This document shows, one piece after another, positions 7,874 through 16,921 of a stretch of 64,000 nucleotides of DNA. The notes beneath the pieces are model-generated. The model made no database searches. It worked only from the letters and a program-made list of their open reading frames with translations, and was not told the DNA's origin. The DNA is taken from NCBI GenBank assembly GCA_023212695.1, contig JALCCG010000013.1:103794-167793 (forward strand), given 5' to 3'. The position numbers were made by a program, and so were the translations under genes. The stretch is from Sporisorium sorghi. Its lineage: Eukaryota; Basidiomycota; Ustilaginomycetes; Ustilaginales; Ustilaginaceae. Each line of letters opens with the position of its first letter. Within the stretch, counting starts at the first letter, position 1.

Positions 7874-10800
7874 TTACTTGTTCAGCAAACGCAGCAGCAT
7901 AACCACAGCCTCTGCCCGGGTGGCCGGGGCATCCGGCTCGAACTTCCCGCCGCTCCGACCGCTAACCAGTCCTTCTGCATATGCGGCGGCGATATAACCT
8001 TTTGCCCAAGCTGGAAAACTCGCCAAGTCTGCAAACTGGGCAGGGTCACCTTGAAGCGGTTCTAAACCTAATGCTTTGGCCAGCATGACAGTTAACTCCG
8101 CTCTTGTGATCACACCTGCAGGCTGGAATCGCCCATCCTGATATCCCTGAATCATCCCGGCCTGTACTGCAAGCCCTACCGCTTCCCTTGACCATTTCGG
8201 GATGTCGGATTCGTCTTTAAATGTATATTGGCCTTCACCTTGCAGCCCCAGCGCTCTAACCAGCAAAACCGTGAATTCATCTCGTCTAATTAAGGAATCC
8301 GGTTTAAACCATCCGTTAGCATAACCCTTGACGATCCCTCGGCTTGCCAGTTCGTCAATCGCTGCCTGCGCCCAGTGTCCTTCCGTATCACGAAAAACTT
8401 CCGCAGCCTGAGGTGGCTCAGGTCTCATCGGCGGCTCAGGATTTGGCACAGTGCGGACAATGGTTAGGGTATACGTATTCACCTTGCCGCTTTCAGCGCT
8501 TACCTTAATCTCTATGACATTCTCCCCAGGTTTTAATGTGATCCTTCCGTCTTTGTCCCAGGGTCCCGTAATGCTTGCTTTGTTATGGGCGGCAGTGAGA
8601 TCGAATTGGATCTCTGATGCCTCGGTCTCGGCACGATACGCGAACACGTTCGGCGAGAAGTCGGGACTCAGCTTCAACGCATTCCCGGCTTCCCCAGCTC
8701 CAATAGAGAATGTATGAAGCAAGGCATTATCCGAAGGAATCGTGGGTGTAGACGGGATCGGGTTCGCCGGTCCCGGATCTGGATTGCCTCCCGGATTTGG
8801 AGCTGGAGGCGCAGGGAGCTGAAGTGTCTTCGCTGTTGCCTCGAGCGGTGTGCTACCGTTTCCGGCAGGGTCATATGCCTTTACCCGAAACGTGTAGGAC
8901 GTATTCGGGGATAAACCTTCCACCTTGTAGGAATACGTGCTGCCGGTTACCGTTGCTACCGGCGTATCTGCGGTATCTACGCGGTATACCCGATATCCTG
9001 TAACCTCTTCATCATCCGAGGCTTGCGGCCAGGATAACCTCATCGAGGTAGTGCTGATGTCAGATATCGTCAGTTGTCCGAGATCAGGCCATACCGGAGC
9101 TTCCTGATCCGGATCAGGGCCTGAATTCGGATCTTCCAGCGTCTGAACCGTCGTCTGGAGCGGAACGCTCGCATTGCCAGCCCGATCATAGGCACGGACG
9201 CTAAGCGTATACGATGTGTCGGCCGCCAAACCGTTCATCTCGTAGGAATAGGTGGCACCCGTCACCGTTGCTGCCGGCGTGGCATCATTCCCATTAAAAA
9301 TGCGATATTCCGCAACCTCGTCATTGTCCGTGGCTTCAGGCCAAGACAGCTTGAGGGAGTCGGTGGATATGTCGGATGCAAGCAGCTCCGCAGCCGCAGG
9401 CCATAACGGCCCTTCCGTGTCTGGCTGCGGGTCATCCTCTGTTATCGTGATAACCGCCTGGATTGGGCTGCCAACGACTGTACCTGGCACTGCAGCAATA
9501 TTCAAATAAAACTCACGGTCATCTTCATGGATATCATCATTTAGAATTTCGATCTCAATCCATTTCTCAAGCTCTCCATCGGCAAAAGAGAGCGTCCCTG
9601 AAGTTGGCTTATAATGCTTGTCAGCCTTAGCGCTTCCATCCGCAGTATGATAAGTGACAGCGACAGCACCGTGGCTGCCTCCTTCACGTATCACCTTCAC
9701 CCGTACCTCGGCCCCGTCTTCCGAAACCGCGTAATCAGCCGCCTCCAGCCTTATCGTTCCCGGTTCGGGTTGCACAACAATAGCCTTGTAGATATACAGG
9801 GCTTGATTAGAAGATACAATAAGGTCCGGCGTTCCGTCCTCGGCATAGTCCCCGACAAGCGCCCGGTGCGTTCCATTTCCCTGAGTGACCAATTCCGTTT
9901 GCCACAGTAAATTCAGTTGGCCTGACGCATACTCCTTGGAATACAAATCAACGCCTTTTCCCGTCGCAACGATTATTTCCGATTGGCCATCCCCGTTTAC
10001 ATCCTCTGCATATACTTTTTGAGGAACCGTGACCAGAGGCTGCTGCTGAAGATTATACGTATTATCCCCAAAATTCATATAGAAGAAAACGCCTAATATA
10101 TCATTCAGTGCCATAATATCGATATGTCCGTCACCATCAATATCCCTGGATATGAGATCCACGGTATTGCCTGGTACCATATGAAAGATCTCGCTCCGCG
10201 TATAATCATTTCCCTTATACCGCTGCAGACCCAGCATCGGACTGGCCACAACCAAATCTACCGTGCCTATGGCTCCATTCGTGATGGTTGTCGCTCTATT
10301 GCCGCCTGGTGTCAAAGTGATGGGGAGCATTGTAAAAGTTCTATCTGCGGCAACGTGAACAATGGTAACCTGATTGAAATTAATAATCATAATGTCTCTC
10401 TTACCATCCAAATCAAAGTCCGCAGCTACGATATCCTGAGAAGGCAGCAATGAAAGCAGCCTCGTATCACGAAAGGTACCGTCACCTTCCCCGTACCATA
10501 AAAACGTTCCGATTTGCGTTCCGATCAGTAAGTCCAAGTGATCGTCCTGATCGTAATCATCGATTTCTAGTGTATGCGGCACCCCCAGAACCTGCAGGCT
10601 TTGTGGGAGAGGATCAAATGTTCCATCCCCCTGGCCATAGAATACATGGACACTCCCATCATCCGTTATGGCCGCAAAATCCAAATGACCGTCTTGGTTG
10701 AAATCACCCGATTTTAAATCTACCACCTTACCGCTAAGCTGGGCGATCTCGGATTTATTCTCATAGTCCGGTACAGCCGCATAGGCACTCGGCGGCAGCA

Positions 10801-10882
10801 GCAAAAGACTGCATAGCAGTATCATCATGAATTTATAGCCGTTTGGAATACTCATAAAATTTCTCCTGAACATCGACTTCAA
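7874..10882 (-). CDS. SLH-anchored surface protein with FG-GAP, Calx-beta, FN3 and cadherin-like domains
   Basis: 1002 residues, starting at a TTG (10882) with GGAGG 7 nt upstream. Order: signal peptide (to ~35); FG-GAP/VCBS repeats (~35-370) with calcium-type loops such as DFNQDGHLDF and DYDQDDHLDL; Calx-beta domain (~375-485); two fibronectin type III domains (~493-585, ~597-690); a Pro/Gly/Asn linker; a cadherin-like beta-sandwich (~722-812); three SLH domains (~820-1000: FRDTEGHWAQ, KDESDIPKW, FADLASFPAW). SLH domains hold the protein on pyruvylated wall polymer. The architecture suggests adhesion or matrix binding; no catalytic domain is visible. Confidence 0.9.
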   Translation of the reverse strand: MKSMFRRNFMSIPNGYKFMMILLCSLLLLPPSAYAAVPDYENKSEIAQLSGKVVDLKSGDFNQDGHLDFAAITDDGSVHVFYGQGDGTFDPLPQSLQVLGVPHTLEIDDYDQDDHLDLLIGTQIGTFLWYGEGDGTFRDTRLLSLLPSQDIVAADFDLDGKRDIMIINFNQVTIVHVAADRTFTMLPITLTPGGNRATTITNGAIGTVDLVVASPMLGLQRYKGNDYTRSEIFHMVPGNTVDLISRDIDGDGHIDIMALNDILGVFFYMNFGDNTYNLQQQPLVTVPQKVYAEDVNGDGQSEIIVATGKGVDLYSKEYASGQLNLLWQTELVTQGNGTHRALVGDYAEDGTPDLIVSSNQALYIYKAIVVQPEPGTIRLEAADYAVSEDGAEVRVKVIREGGSHGAVAVTYHTADGSAKADKHYKPTSGTLSFADGELEKWIEIEILNDDIHEDDREFYLNIAAVPGTVVGSPIQAVITITEDDPQPDTEGPLWPAAAELLASDISTDSLKLSWPEATDNDEVAEYRIFNGNDATPAATVTGATYSYEMNGLAADTSYTLSVRAYDRAGNASVPLQTTVQTLEDPNSGPDPDQEAPVWPDLGQLTISDISTTSMRLSWPQASDDEEVTGYRVYRVDTADTPVATVTGSTYSYKVEGLSPNTSYTFRVKAYDPAGNGSTPLEATAKTLQLPAPPAPNPGGNPDPGPANPIPSTPTIPSDNALLHTFSIGAGEAGNALKLSPDFSPNVFAYRAETEASEIQFDLTAAHNKASITGPWDKDGRITLKPGENVIEIKVSAESGKVNTYTLTIVRTVPNPEPPMRPEPPQAAEVFRDTEGHWAQAAIDELASRGIVKGYANGWFKPDSLIRRDEFTVLLVRALGLQGEGQYTFKDESDIPKWSREAVGLAVQAGMIQGYQDGRFQPAGVITRAELTVMLAKALGLEPLQGDPAQFADLASFPAWAKGYIAAAYAEGLVSGRSGGKFEPDAPATRAEAVVMLLRLLNK

Positions 10883-10962
10883 CTTCTAACCTCCCATTCA
10901 CTAAATAGACCTGCCTTTTTATTTGTGCGCTCCGAATTCATTGTAAGACAACACGTAGCACA

Positions 10963-10986
10963 AAAAATCCCCCTGAAGGGGGATAG
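10963..10986 (-). terminator. Terminator of the LuxR/MalT-like gene
   Basis: On the minus strand, ATCCCCC-TTCA-GGGGGAT is followed by TTTTTTG. It lies just past the regulator's stop codon and separates it from the SLH-protein gene. Confidence 0.85.
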
Positions 10987-11020
10987 ATGAGGGGTGATAA
11001 AATGATGAATCGTATCAAGT

Positions 11021-13645
11021 TCAGGGTCTATTCGTTTTCTTGGGATCGCTCAGCCTCTCGGCCTGCGCAATCGCCTCACTGAGATTGGCTGCATTCAGTT
11101 TGCTATAGATCCGTTTCCTGTGCGTCTTCACCGTTTCGTAGGTAACATTCAGTTTCTCCGCAATTTCCCTTCCGCTCAGATGGTCCAGCAATCCCTGAAA
11201 AACATCCATCTCCCTTGACGTGAGCAGAGCCTCCAGCGGGGAATTCACCGATTCGGCCATTCCGTCCACTGCGGCAAGGATCGATCTGATAAAAGAAAGA
11301 GATGCGGAATCCTTCCCCCGATATCGCCCCTGCTGCTTCGCGCGGATCAGTTCGTGCAGGAGCTCTATAACCGGAGCTCCTTCATCGAGAAAAATCCGGG
11401 TAAAATCATTGGCCTCCGATACCTGCAGCGCCTCTTCAAGCTGGATCAGCGCCTTGCGATGCTCCTCCCTGGACTGTAACATGACGGCTGTAATGCATAA
11501 TATTTCAGCAGCATCGATCGGTCTCATCTCACTCTCCGCAAGGTACAGCAGCCGATCCAACAGCTCTTCGGCTTCATCCCATCTGCCCTGCAGAACAAGA
11601 ACGCGGGCAAACAGCTGATAATCAAATAATTCGAAGACAGACACCCTGTCCCGGCTCGATAATTGGCACTGTTCGCCCCAAGCCAGTGCAGCCGCCGGAT
11701 CGCCGTATTGCAATTGGAGACGTATGCCCTCCAGGTGTAAAATTTCCATCCCCCGGGGAATATCCATCCACTTCATCCGCCGCTGCCCGCCTTCAAGCAG
11801 TTCCAGAGCTTCGAGCATATGACCCTCGGCGGCCTTGAGTTTCGCTTGCAGAATCCAGCTCGCCACAAGGTCATGCTCGGGCCGGTTTGGATTTTGTCCG
11901 ATCCACGTCATCGCCTTGGAAACATAATCGGCTGCCGCCGATAGATCATTCCAGTAGTAGAGCACTTCCGCGTGATTAAGGAATAATTTTCCCAGAAAAA
12001 TCGGATTCACGGCCTGGTACACTTCTGCCATCTGCATGGTGTACGGTGCTGCAATGGCCTTTGAGGCATGACCGCGGCCGATTTTATAAGTTTTTACCGT
12101 GATCGGCTGCAGCGGTTTCTCCGGTTGGCCAAACAACATTTTGATCCCATTCGGGGCATATCGCACAACCTGCTCGTATTCCTGCTTGGCGAGCTTCAGA
12201 TCATTCCGCCCAAACACCATTAACGTCCCGCGCACATAGTGAAGCATTGCCAAATATTCATGTCGCAGCACCTCGCTCAATGCTCCAGAGGATTCGGCAT
12301 ACCAGGCATCCGCTTGATGCAGCAGCTCCTCTCCCTTCGTAATATCCCCCGACTCCTCGGCAATGAGCGAGTTGGCATAGGAGAAAAAGAGAACCGGGTG
12401 CTGAAGCAAAATATCGCTGGGAATCACGGATAACCATTTTTGCAGATTCGACCATTCCCAATCCACGACGCGGGAAGTCATCTCGCGCAGCAGCAACACG
12501 GCCTGCTCATAATATTGACCTTGCAAGTAATACTCAACGGCTTCCTCCGCAAGGCGTTGTTCACTGCACCAATCACCGGCTGCCTTGTATAGCAATTCCT
12601 TATGAATATCCTTCTCCTGTTCCAGTCGTCTCTGCAAAAATTCCGAGAATAAATGATGAAATCGGAACCACTCTCCCTTATCATCCAGTGCCACTACGAA
12701 TAGGTGGGAACGCTCTATCAATTCGACTAGTTCCCGGCTATCCTCAAACCCAGACACAGCCATACACAGGGATACATTCCACCGCTTCAGGATCGAGTTG
12801 GTTAGCAGAAAATGCTTCATCCGATCGTTCTGAACCGAGAACACCTCTTCGAACAAATATTGCTTCACCTCGCGGCTGTCCCCTGCAAAATGGCGGATAA
12901 ACGGTTCTTTATTCTCCTGCCGCCGCATGGCAATAGATGCAAGTTTGAGGCCGGTAATCCAGCCCTCTGTTTTTCTGACGAGTGCGGAGGACAGCTCTTC
13001 GTTCAGCAATAGCTCGGTGCTCTGGAAGAACTGCGCACCCTCCTTCTCTGTAAACCGCATGTCCTCGGTATGGAGTCTGCTGGCGAGCTGTCTTGCTTCC
13101 ATACGGGCTACAGAGAAATCAGGTTCTGTACGACTGATCAGGCAAACATGGATGCCCCTTGGCAAATGGTCGACAAAATACGAAAATGAAGCTGATAGTA
13201 TTTCGTTCTGAATCACATGGAAATCGTCCAGCACGAGGATTAGCTCTTCGTTCAGCCTGCCTAGCGTATTCAAGCACACGATGAGCCCCTGCTCATAACC
13301 TTCCGTATGCAGCAGCGGCAGCACAGGTTTGACCTCTTCCCAGTAAGCGGGAAACACTTCTGCTATCGCGGCCGATATGTACCTCCAAAAGCGGGAGCCT
13401 TGATTATCCCCGGAATCCAGCGACACCCAGGCGGCCTGTTTCCCATGCTGCAGCAGCCACTCGCTGACAAGCGTCGTTTTCCCGAATCCCGCCGGAGCGC
13501 AGATCAGTGTCACATTGCCCGACATGGCATCCATCAGCCGTTCACTTAGACGCGGCCGGGGAATCAAGGTGGATACCGTTCTTGGAACGGTTAATTTCGA
13601 GTGCAACAGCGGCTCTTGTGCACCGAGTTCAGTCCCATTTATCAT
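11021..13645 (-). CDS. LuxR-family regulator, MalT-like ATPase (LAL type)
   Basis: 874 residues from the ATG at 13645, 6 nt after GGAGG; upstream in-frame ATG and GTG codons are nearer to, or upstream of, that site. The N-terminal AAA/NTPase has Walker A APAGFGKTTLVSEW (~50) and Walker B ELILVLDDFH (~135). The middle is helical and TPR-like. The C-terminus is a LuxR/GerE helix-turn-helix (LTSREMDVFQGLLDHLSGRE; AEKLNVTYETVKTHRKRIY). These proteins are signal-gated activators: ligand and ATP drive oligomerisation and promoter binding. The gene is monocistronic; the adjacent SLH-protein gene is a possible target, without direct evidence. Confidence 0.9.
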   Translation of the reverse strand: MINGTELGAQEPLLHSKLTVPRTVSTLIPRPRLSERLMDAMSGNVTLICAPAGFGKTTLVSEWLLQHGKQAAWVSLDSGDNQGSRFWRYISAAIAEVFPAYWEEVKPVLPLLHTEGYEQGLIVCLNTLGRLNEELILVLDDFHVIQNEILSASFSYFVDHLPRGIHVCLISRTEPDFSVARMEARQLASRLHTEDMRFTEKEGAQFFQSTELLLNEELSSALVRKTEGWITGLKLASIAMRRQENKEPFIRHFAGDSREVKQYLFEEVFSVQNDRMKHFLLTNSILKRWNVSLCMAVSGFEDSRELVELIERSHLFVVALDDKGEWFRFHHLFSEFLQRRLEQEKDIHKELLYKAAGDWCSEQRLAEEAVEYYLQGQYYEQAVLLLREMTSRVVDWEWSNLQKWLSVIPSDILLQHPVLFFSYANSLIAEESGDITKGEELLHQADAWYAESSGALSEVLRHEYLAMLHYVRGTLMVFGRNDLKLAKQEYEQVVRYAPNGIKMLFGQPEKPLQPITVKTYKIGRGHASKAIAAPYTMQMAEVYQAVNPIFLGKLFLNHAEVLYYWNDLSAAADYVSKAMTWIGQNPNRPEHDLVASWILQAKLKAAEGHMLEALELLEGGQRRMKWMDIPRGMEILHLEGIRLQLQYGDPAAALAWGEQCQLSSRDRVSVFELFDYQLFARVLVLQGRWDEAEELLDRLLYLAESEMRPIDAAEILCITAVMLQSREEHRKALIQLEEALQVSEANDFTRIFLDEGAPVIELLHELIRAKQQGRYRGKDSASLSFIRSILAAVDGMAESVNSPLEALLTSREMDVFQGLLDHLSGREIAEKLNVTYETVKTHRKRIYSKLNAANLSEAIAQAERLSDPKKTNRP

Positions 13646-13811
13646 CATACGCCTCCGTATCACCTCGAATTTGACGCTGGGACTTAACCTGATGGCATGG
13701 CCCAGACGTGTTAATCCATCATTTCTGTACTATTCTACCATTCCATAATCTGAGCTATAAAGCTTCAATTTCGTCAACCGGTCAATCAAGTAGACAAAGT
13801 TCATCTGTCCA

Positions 13812-13840
13812 AGAAAAAAACCGCTCACTATCAGAGCGGC
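13812..13840 (-). terminator. Terminator of the effector-binding-domain gene
   Basis: On the minus strand, GCCGCTC-TGATAGT-GAGCGG is followed by seven T residues, directly past the stop codon. Confidence 0.85.
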
Positions 13841-13853
13841 TCCCGGATACTTG

Positions 13854-14360
13854 TTATTTCCCCGCCTGATCGGTTTGGACGGGAATCATAATGATAAATT
13901 CAGGGTTATCCGCATACGGATCCTGACTCATCGGATATTTTTCGAAGTGGGTTAAATGATCCGGATTATATTCCGTATAGCCTTGCTCGTGAATCCAGCT
14001 GTAAATATTATTATAGGATTGCTCTATGCTGTGCTGCCTGCTGTGCTCACAGGCTGCATAGGTAAGTGCAGGTACGGACAATGAAACCATTCCTGCCGGA
14101 ATTTCCTCGATCCGTTCCACTTCGACGACCCCATAATGGATAAATCCTTCTCCATCAGGAAACGCATGATACGACAGCCCCAACAGCGTATCGGTATGTA
14201 TCGGATAAGGGATCTCCGGCAGCCTCTCTTGCAGCATCCGATGAATCGCGCGAATCCCCCCGGCACCGGCCTCGGCAAACGTCCCTTCCCACTTCAGTCC
14301 AACTGCTTGGAAGGCTTCCTTGCTCATGATTTTTGCTTCGTTTCGTTGATTGATTGTCAT
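13854..14360 (-). CDS. Stand-alone effector-binding (GyrI-like) domain protein
   Basis: 168 residues from the ATG at 14360, 9 nt after AAGGAG; longer in-frame starts would include that ribosome site. The whole chain fits a single GyrI-like/AraC effector-binding fold: paired beta-alpha-beta units, with IPAGMVSLSVPALTYAACEH in the middle and a PEFIIMIPV end. It has no DNA-binding part. It is divergent from a regulator whose C-terminal half has the same fold and similar blocks (IRDMPERMVSLTLPTQEYAMYTH). It may bind the same ligand or modulate the regulator (inference). Confidence 0.72.
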   Translation of the reverse strand: MTINQRNEAKIMSKEAFQAVGLKWEGTFAEAGAGGIRAIHRMLQERLPEIPYPIHTDTLLGLSYHAFPDGEGFIHYGVVEVERIEEIPAGMVSLSVPALTYAACEHSRQHSIEQSYNNIYSWIHEQGYTEYNPDHLTHFEKYPMSQDPYADNPEFIIMIPVQTDQAGK

Positions 14361-14457
14361 GGGGATATGCTCCTTTTTCATATTTTTTAAATTCATTATA
14401 TACTTGATCTATGTCAAAAACTGTCACAGTATAAAAAATAATCAAAGGAGCAGGGTC
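14361..14457. promoter_or_regulatory. Divergent promoter region of the effector-binding pair
   Basis: 97 nt separate the two start codons. The stretch is very A+T rich (a long AT tract around 14375-14410, then gtcaaaaactgtcac). It must hold both promoters; I cannot assign -35/-10 boxes with confidence. Confidence 0.45.
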
Positions 14458-15150
14458 ATGCCAAAAACCGAACGAATCCTTAAGGTCATGCAGCGGGTAT
14501 ATGAACGGCAAAACTTCACGGTAGGCGAGTTAGCTGAGGAATTCTCGGTTTCGTATCGGACAATGCTCCGCTACCTTCATGAGCTGTCCCATCTGGGTGT
14601 TCCCCTGTATGCCCATGAGGGAAAGAACGGTGGTTATTCGATCCTGAACACACGCCAGCAGCGAGCGCGCACGGAGCAAACGGGGGAGTCCATTCAGCGG
14701 ATTATCAAGCCGCAGACCCTGATAGTTGGCCTGGAAATGAAAATCCCTTTCACGGCTTATTACATGTCGCATGCCCTCAAACCCAAGCTGTGGCAAGAGC
14801 TTGAGCAGCGTATGGCTGAAATTCCATATTTGCGGAGAACATCAAAACCCCAATATGTCGCCGCTGTATTAAACCGGCAGCAGATCTATCATTATGTGGC
14901 CGGGATGGAGGTAACAACGATCCGTGATATGCCAGAACGGATGGTGAGTCTAACCCTGCCAACGCAGGAGTATGCAATGTATACGCATGAAGGGCATTCC
15001 AACAGGGAGGATACTGATCAATCCTATGCTTATGTTCTCCAGCAGCTGAAACAACGCGGTCTTACGCCGAACCCGACACGCTACTGCCTGGAGCTGAGAG
15101 CCTCCGTTCATGCTTCTTTGGCTCAAATTTACGTTCCTCTAACCGTATAA
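14458..15150 (+). CDS. HTH regulator with effector-binding domain
   Basis: 230 residues from the ATG at 14458, preceded by AAAGGAGCAGGGTC. Residues 1-65 form a winged helix of the DeoR/HTH_11 (YafY) type (ERILKVMQRVYERQNFTVGE; FSVSYRTMLRYLHELSHLG; then a GGYSI wing). Residues ~85-230 form a GyrI-like effector-binding domain. This pairing of DeoR-like winged helix and effector-binding domain acts as a ligand-sensing repressor or activator. The divergent effector-binding gene is the natural target. Confidence 0.8.
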   Translation: MPKTERILKVMQRVYERQNFTVGELAEEFSVSYRTMLRYLHELSHLGVPLYAHEGKNGGYSILNTRQQRARTEQTGESIQRIIKPQTLIVGLEMKIPFTAYYMSHALKPKLWQELEQRMAEIPYLRRTSKPQYVAAVLNRQQIYHYVAGMEVTTIRDMPERMVSLTLPTQEYAMYTHEGHSNREDTDQSYAYVLQQLKQRGLTPNPTRYCLELRASVHASLAQIYVPLTV

Positions 15151-15290
15151 AATAGGCTTACAGCCAGAATCAGTACTTCATTCAATGCTTGCCCACTTAC
15201 ACTGCGTTCAAGCGAACTAATCGACAGTGTATACGAGCAGCGGACTCCACAGGCCTTATTTTTGATATATCCGGCTATTTAGGAAGTTAA

Positions 15291-15367
15291 CGGACTCAGG
15301 AGACGCTAAGTATAGGAATCCTTGCAAAAAACGGATGTTTTTAAGCAGATAACGTCTCCTGAGTCCG
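15291..15367. repeat. 15-bp perfect inverted repeat in a 363-nt gene-free gap
   Basis: The gap 15151-15513 holds no convincing ORF. Within it CGGACTCAGGAGACG (15291-15305) is repeated inverted as CGTCTCCTGAGTCCG (15353-15367) with a 47-nt spacer. The partial motif GCGGACTCC also occurs at 15239. This could be a miniature intergenic repeat of the genome or a folded RNA element. Only one copy is in this window. Confidence 0.5.
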
Positions 15368-15473
15368 CTTCTTGCTCCAAAACACGGTTTCATGCACAAA
15401 TAGTGGCTATACGGTCCGCCGACTCCCGATCGATACAGAGGAGAAGCGAGACGTCAAAGCTCCTTCCGAAGTT

Positions 15474-15507
15474 AAAAAACAAGCCCCGGCTCACGTTGGC
15501 CGGGGCT
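15474..15507 (-). terminator. fabV: Terminator of fabV
   Basis: On the minus strand AGCCCCGGC and GCCGGGGCT pair over 9 bp around an 8-nt loop and are followed by TGTTTTTT, seven bases past the stop codon. Confidence 0.9.
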
Positions 15508-15513
15508 CCATTA

Positions 15514-16704
15514 TTAAATGGCTTTCGGATTGTCTACCACAGGGTTTACATCCGCATCATAATCCACGCCGTCGGTTTCAAAGCCGAACAGCTGGAAGAA
15601 CTCGCGGCGATACCCTGCAAGGTCGGTCAATTCTTCGATGTTCTCGCTTGTAACCTTGCTCCATAATTCCGCAACTTCAGACTGCACATCCTCGCGAAGC
15701 TCCCAATCGTCAATCCGGATACGGCCCTTCTCATCCACGGGCGTTTCTTGTCCGTTATAGAGACGATCCGCGAAGAGACGGTAAATCTGCTCAATGCAGC
15801 CCTCGTGGAGTCCTTTTTCCTTCATAACTTTGTACAGCGCCGATACGTACAGCGGAACAACCGGGATCGCCGAGCTGGACTGGGTAACCAACGCTTTGCT
15901 GACCGTCACGTAAGCACGTCCGCCTCCATCTGCAAGCCTTTCGTTCAGCTTCAGCGCAGTTGCCTCCAGATGATCCTTGGCTTGTCCGATGGATCCATCC
16001 CGATAAATGGCCTTGGTGATCTCGGAACCGATGTAGGAGAACGCAATCGTTGTGACTTTTTCAGCCAGTACGCCGCCTTCAGCCAGCTCATTCATCCACA
16101 GCTCCCAATCATCGCCGCCCATCACCTCAACGGTGTTCTTCACTTCCTCTTCCGTAGCGGGCTCGATCGTAACCTCTGTTACTTCACCGGTATGGAAATT
16201 CACCGTTTTGTTGGTGTAGGCAGGTCCGATCGGCTTCAATACGGAATTGACCGTTTCGCCGGTTTCAGGCAGGGTGCGGCGCGCCGAGGCAACACTGTAC
16301 ACCACAAGGTCAACTTGGCCCAGTTCCTTGCGGATAAGCTCAACCGTCTTGGCTTTTGTCTCTTGTGTATAAGCATCCCCTGTCACGCTGAACGATTTCA
16401 AGCCTGCCGCGTCTGCCGCCTTCTCAAATGCAGCTGAATTATACCAGCCCGCGGAAGCCGTCCGCTTCTCGGTGGCCTGGCTGGGACGGTAAACTCCCAC
16501 GGTATTCGCCCGGGAGCCAAATGCCGCAGCAATTCTTGCCGACAAACCATACCCTGTCGAGGCGCCGATGACCAGCACATTACGCGGACCTTCGATTCCA
16601 GGCTGCTTCAATACATAATCGATCTGCTCCTGTACTTGTGCTTCGCATCCTACAGGATGGGATGTGGTACAAATAAATCCTCGGGTTCTAGGTTTAATAA
16701 TCAT
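15514..16704 (-). CDS. fabV: Trans-2-enoyl-CoA/ACP reductase FabV
   Basis: 396 residues, the normal FabV length (~400). The N-terminus MIIKPRTRGFICTTSHPVGC is diagnostic, followed by the NADH loop IGASTGYG (47-54). The FabV active-site spacing Tyr-x8-Lys is present (Tyr234, Lys243, in YRDGSIGQAK); classical FabI has Tyr-x6-Lys. The enzyme reduces the enoyl-thioester in the last step of each fatty acid elongation round, and FabV forms are known for triclosan tolerance. It is monocistronic with its own terminator, and the start is preceded by AGAGAGG. Confidence 0.95.
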   Translation of the reverse strand: MIIKPRTRGFICTTSHPVGCEAQVQEQIDYVLKQPGIEGPRNVLVIGASTGYGLSARIAAAFGSRANTVGVYRPSQATEKRTASAGWYNSAAFEKAADAAGLKSFSVTGDAYTQETKAKTVELIRKELGQVDLVVYSVASARRTLPETGETVNSVLKPIGPAYTNKTVNFHTGEVTEVTIEPATEEEVKNTVEVMGGDDWELWMNELAEGGVLAEKVTTIAFSYIGSEITKAIYRDGSIGQAKDHLEATALKLNERLADGGGRAYVTVSKALVTQSSSAIPVVPLYVSALYKVMKEKGLHEGCIEQIYRLFADRLYNGQETPVDEKGRIRIDDWELREDVQSEVAELWSKVTSENIEELTDLAGYRREFFQLFGFETDGVDYDADVNPVVDNPKAI

Positions 16705-16819
16705 ATTTATATACCTCTCTTCCAGTATTCGTCGTCTGACACCATATGTATGGTCTTTTGAATTCCTTTCTATTTTAACTGTTTTTCATGGAGAGAGGAA
16801 ATCTTTTGACTGAAGAACC

Positions 16820-16849
16820 AATAAAACCTCCCTTCTAAATAACGGAGGG
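16820..16849 (-). terminator. Terminator of the SDR gene
   Basis: On the minus strand CCCTCC, an 11-nt loop and GGGAGG are followed by TTTTATT. A wider imperfect pairing (agaacc/ggttct, 16816 and 16877) encloses it. Confidence 0.65.
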
Positions 16850-16921
16850 CATCGCCTTCCATCCAATTAAAAGAGAGGTTCTTCTTGTCATCTATTCGGA
16901 TTCGATTCTATAGCCGCCGCA

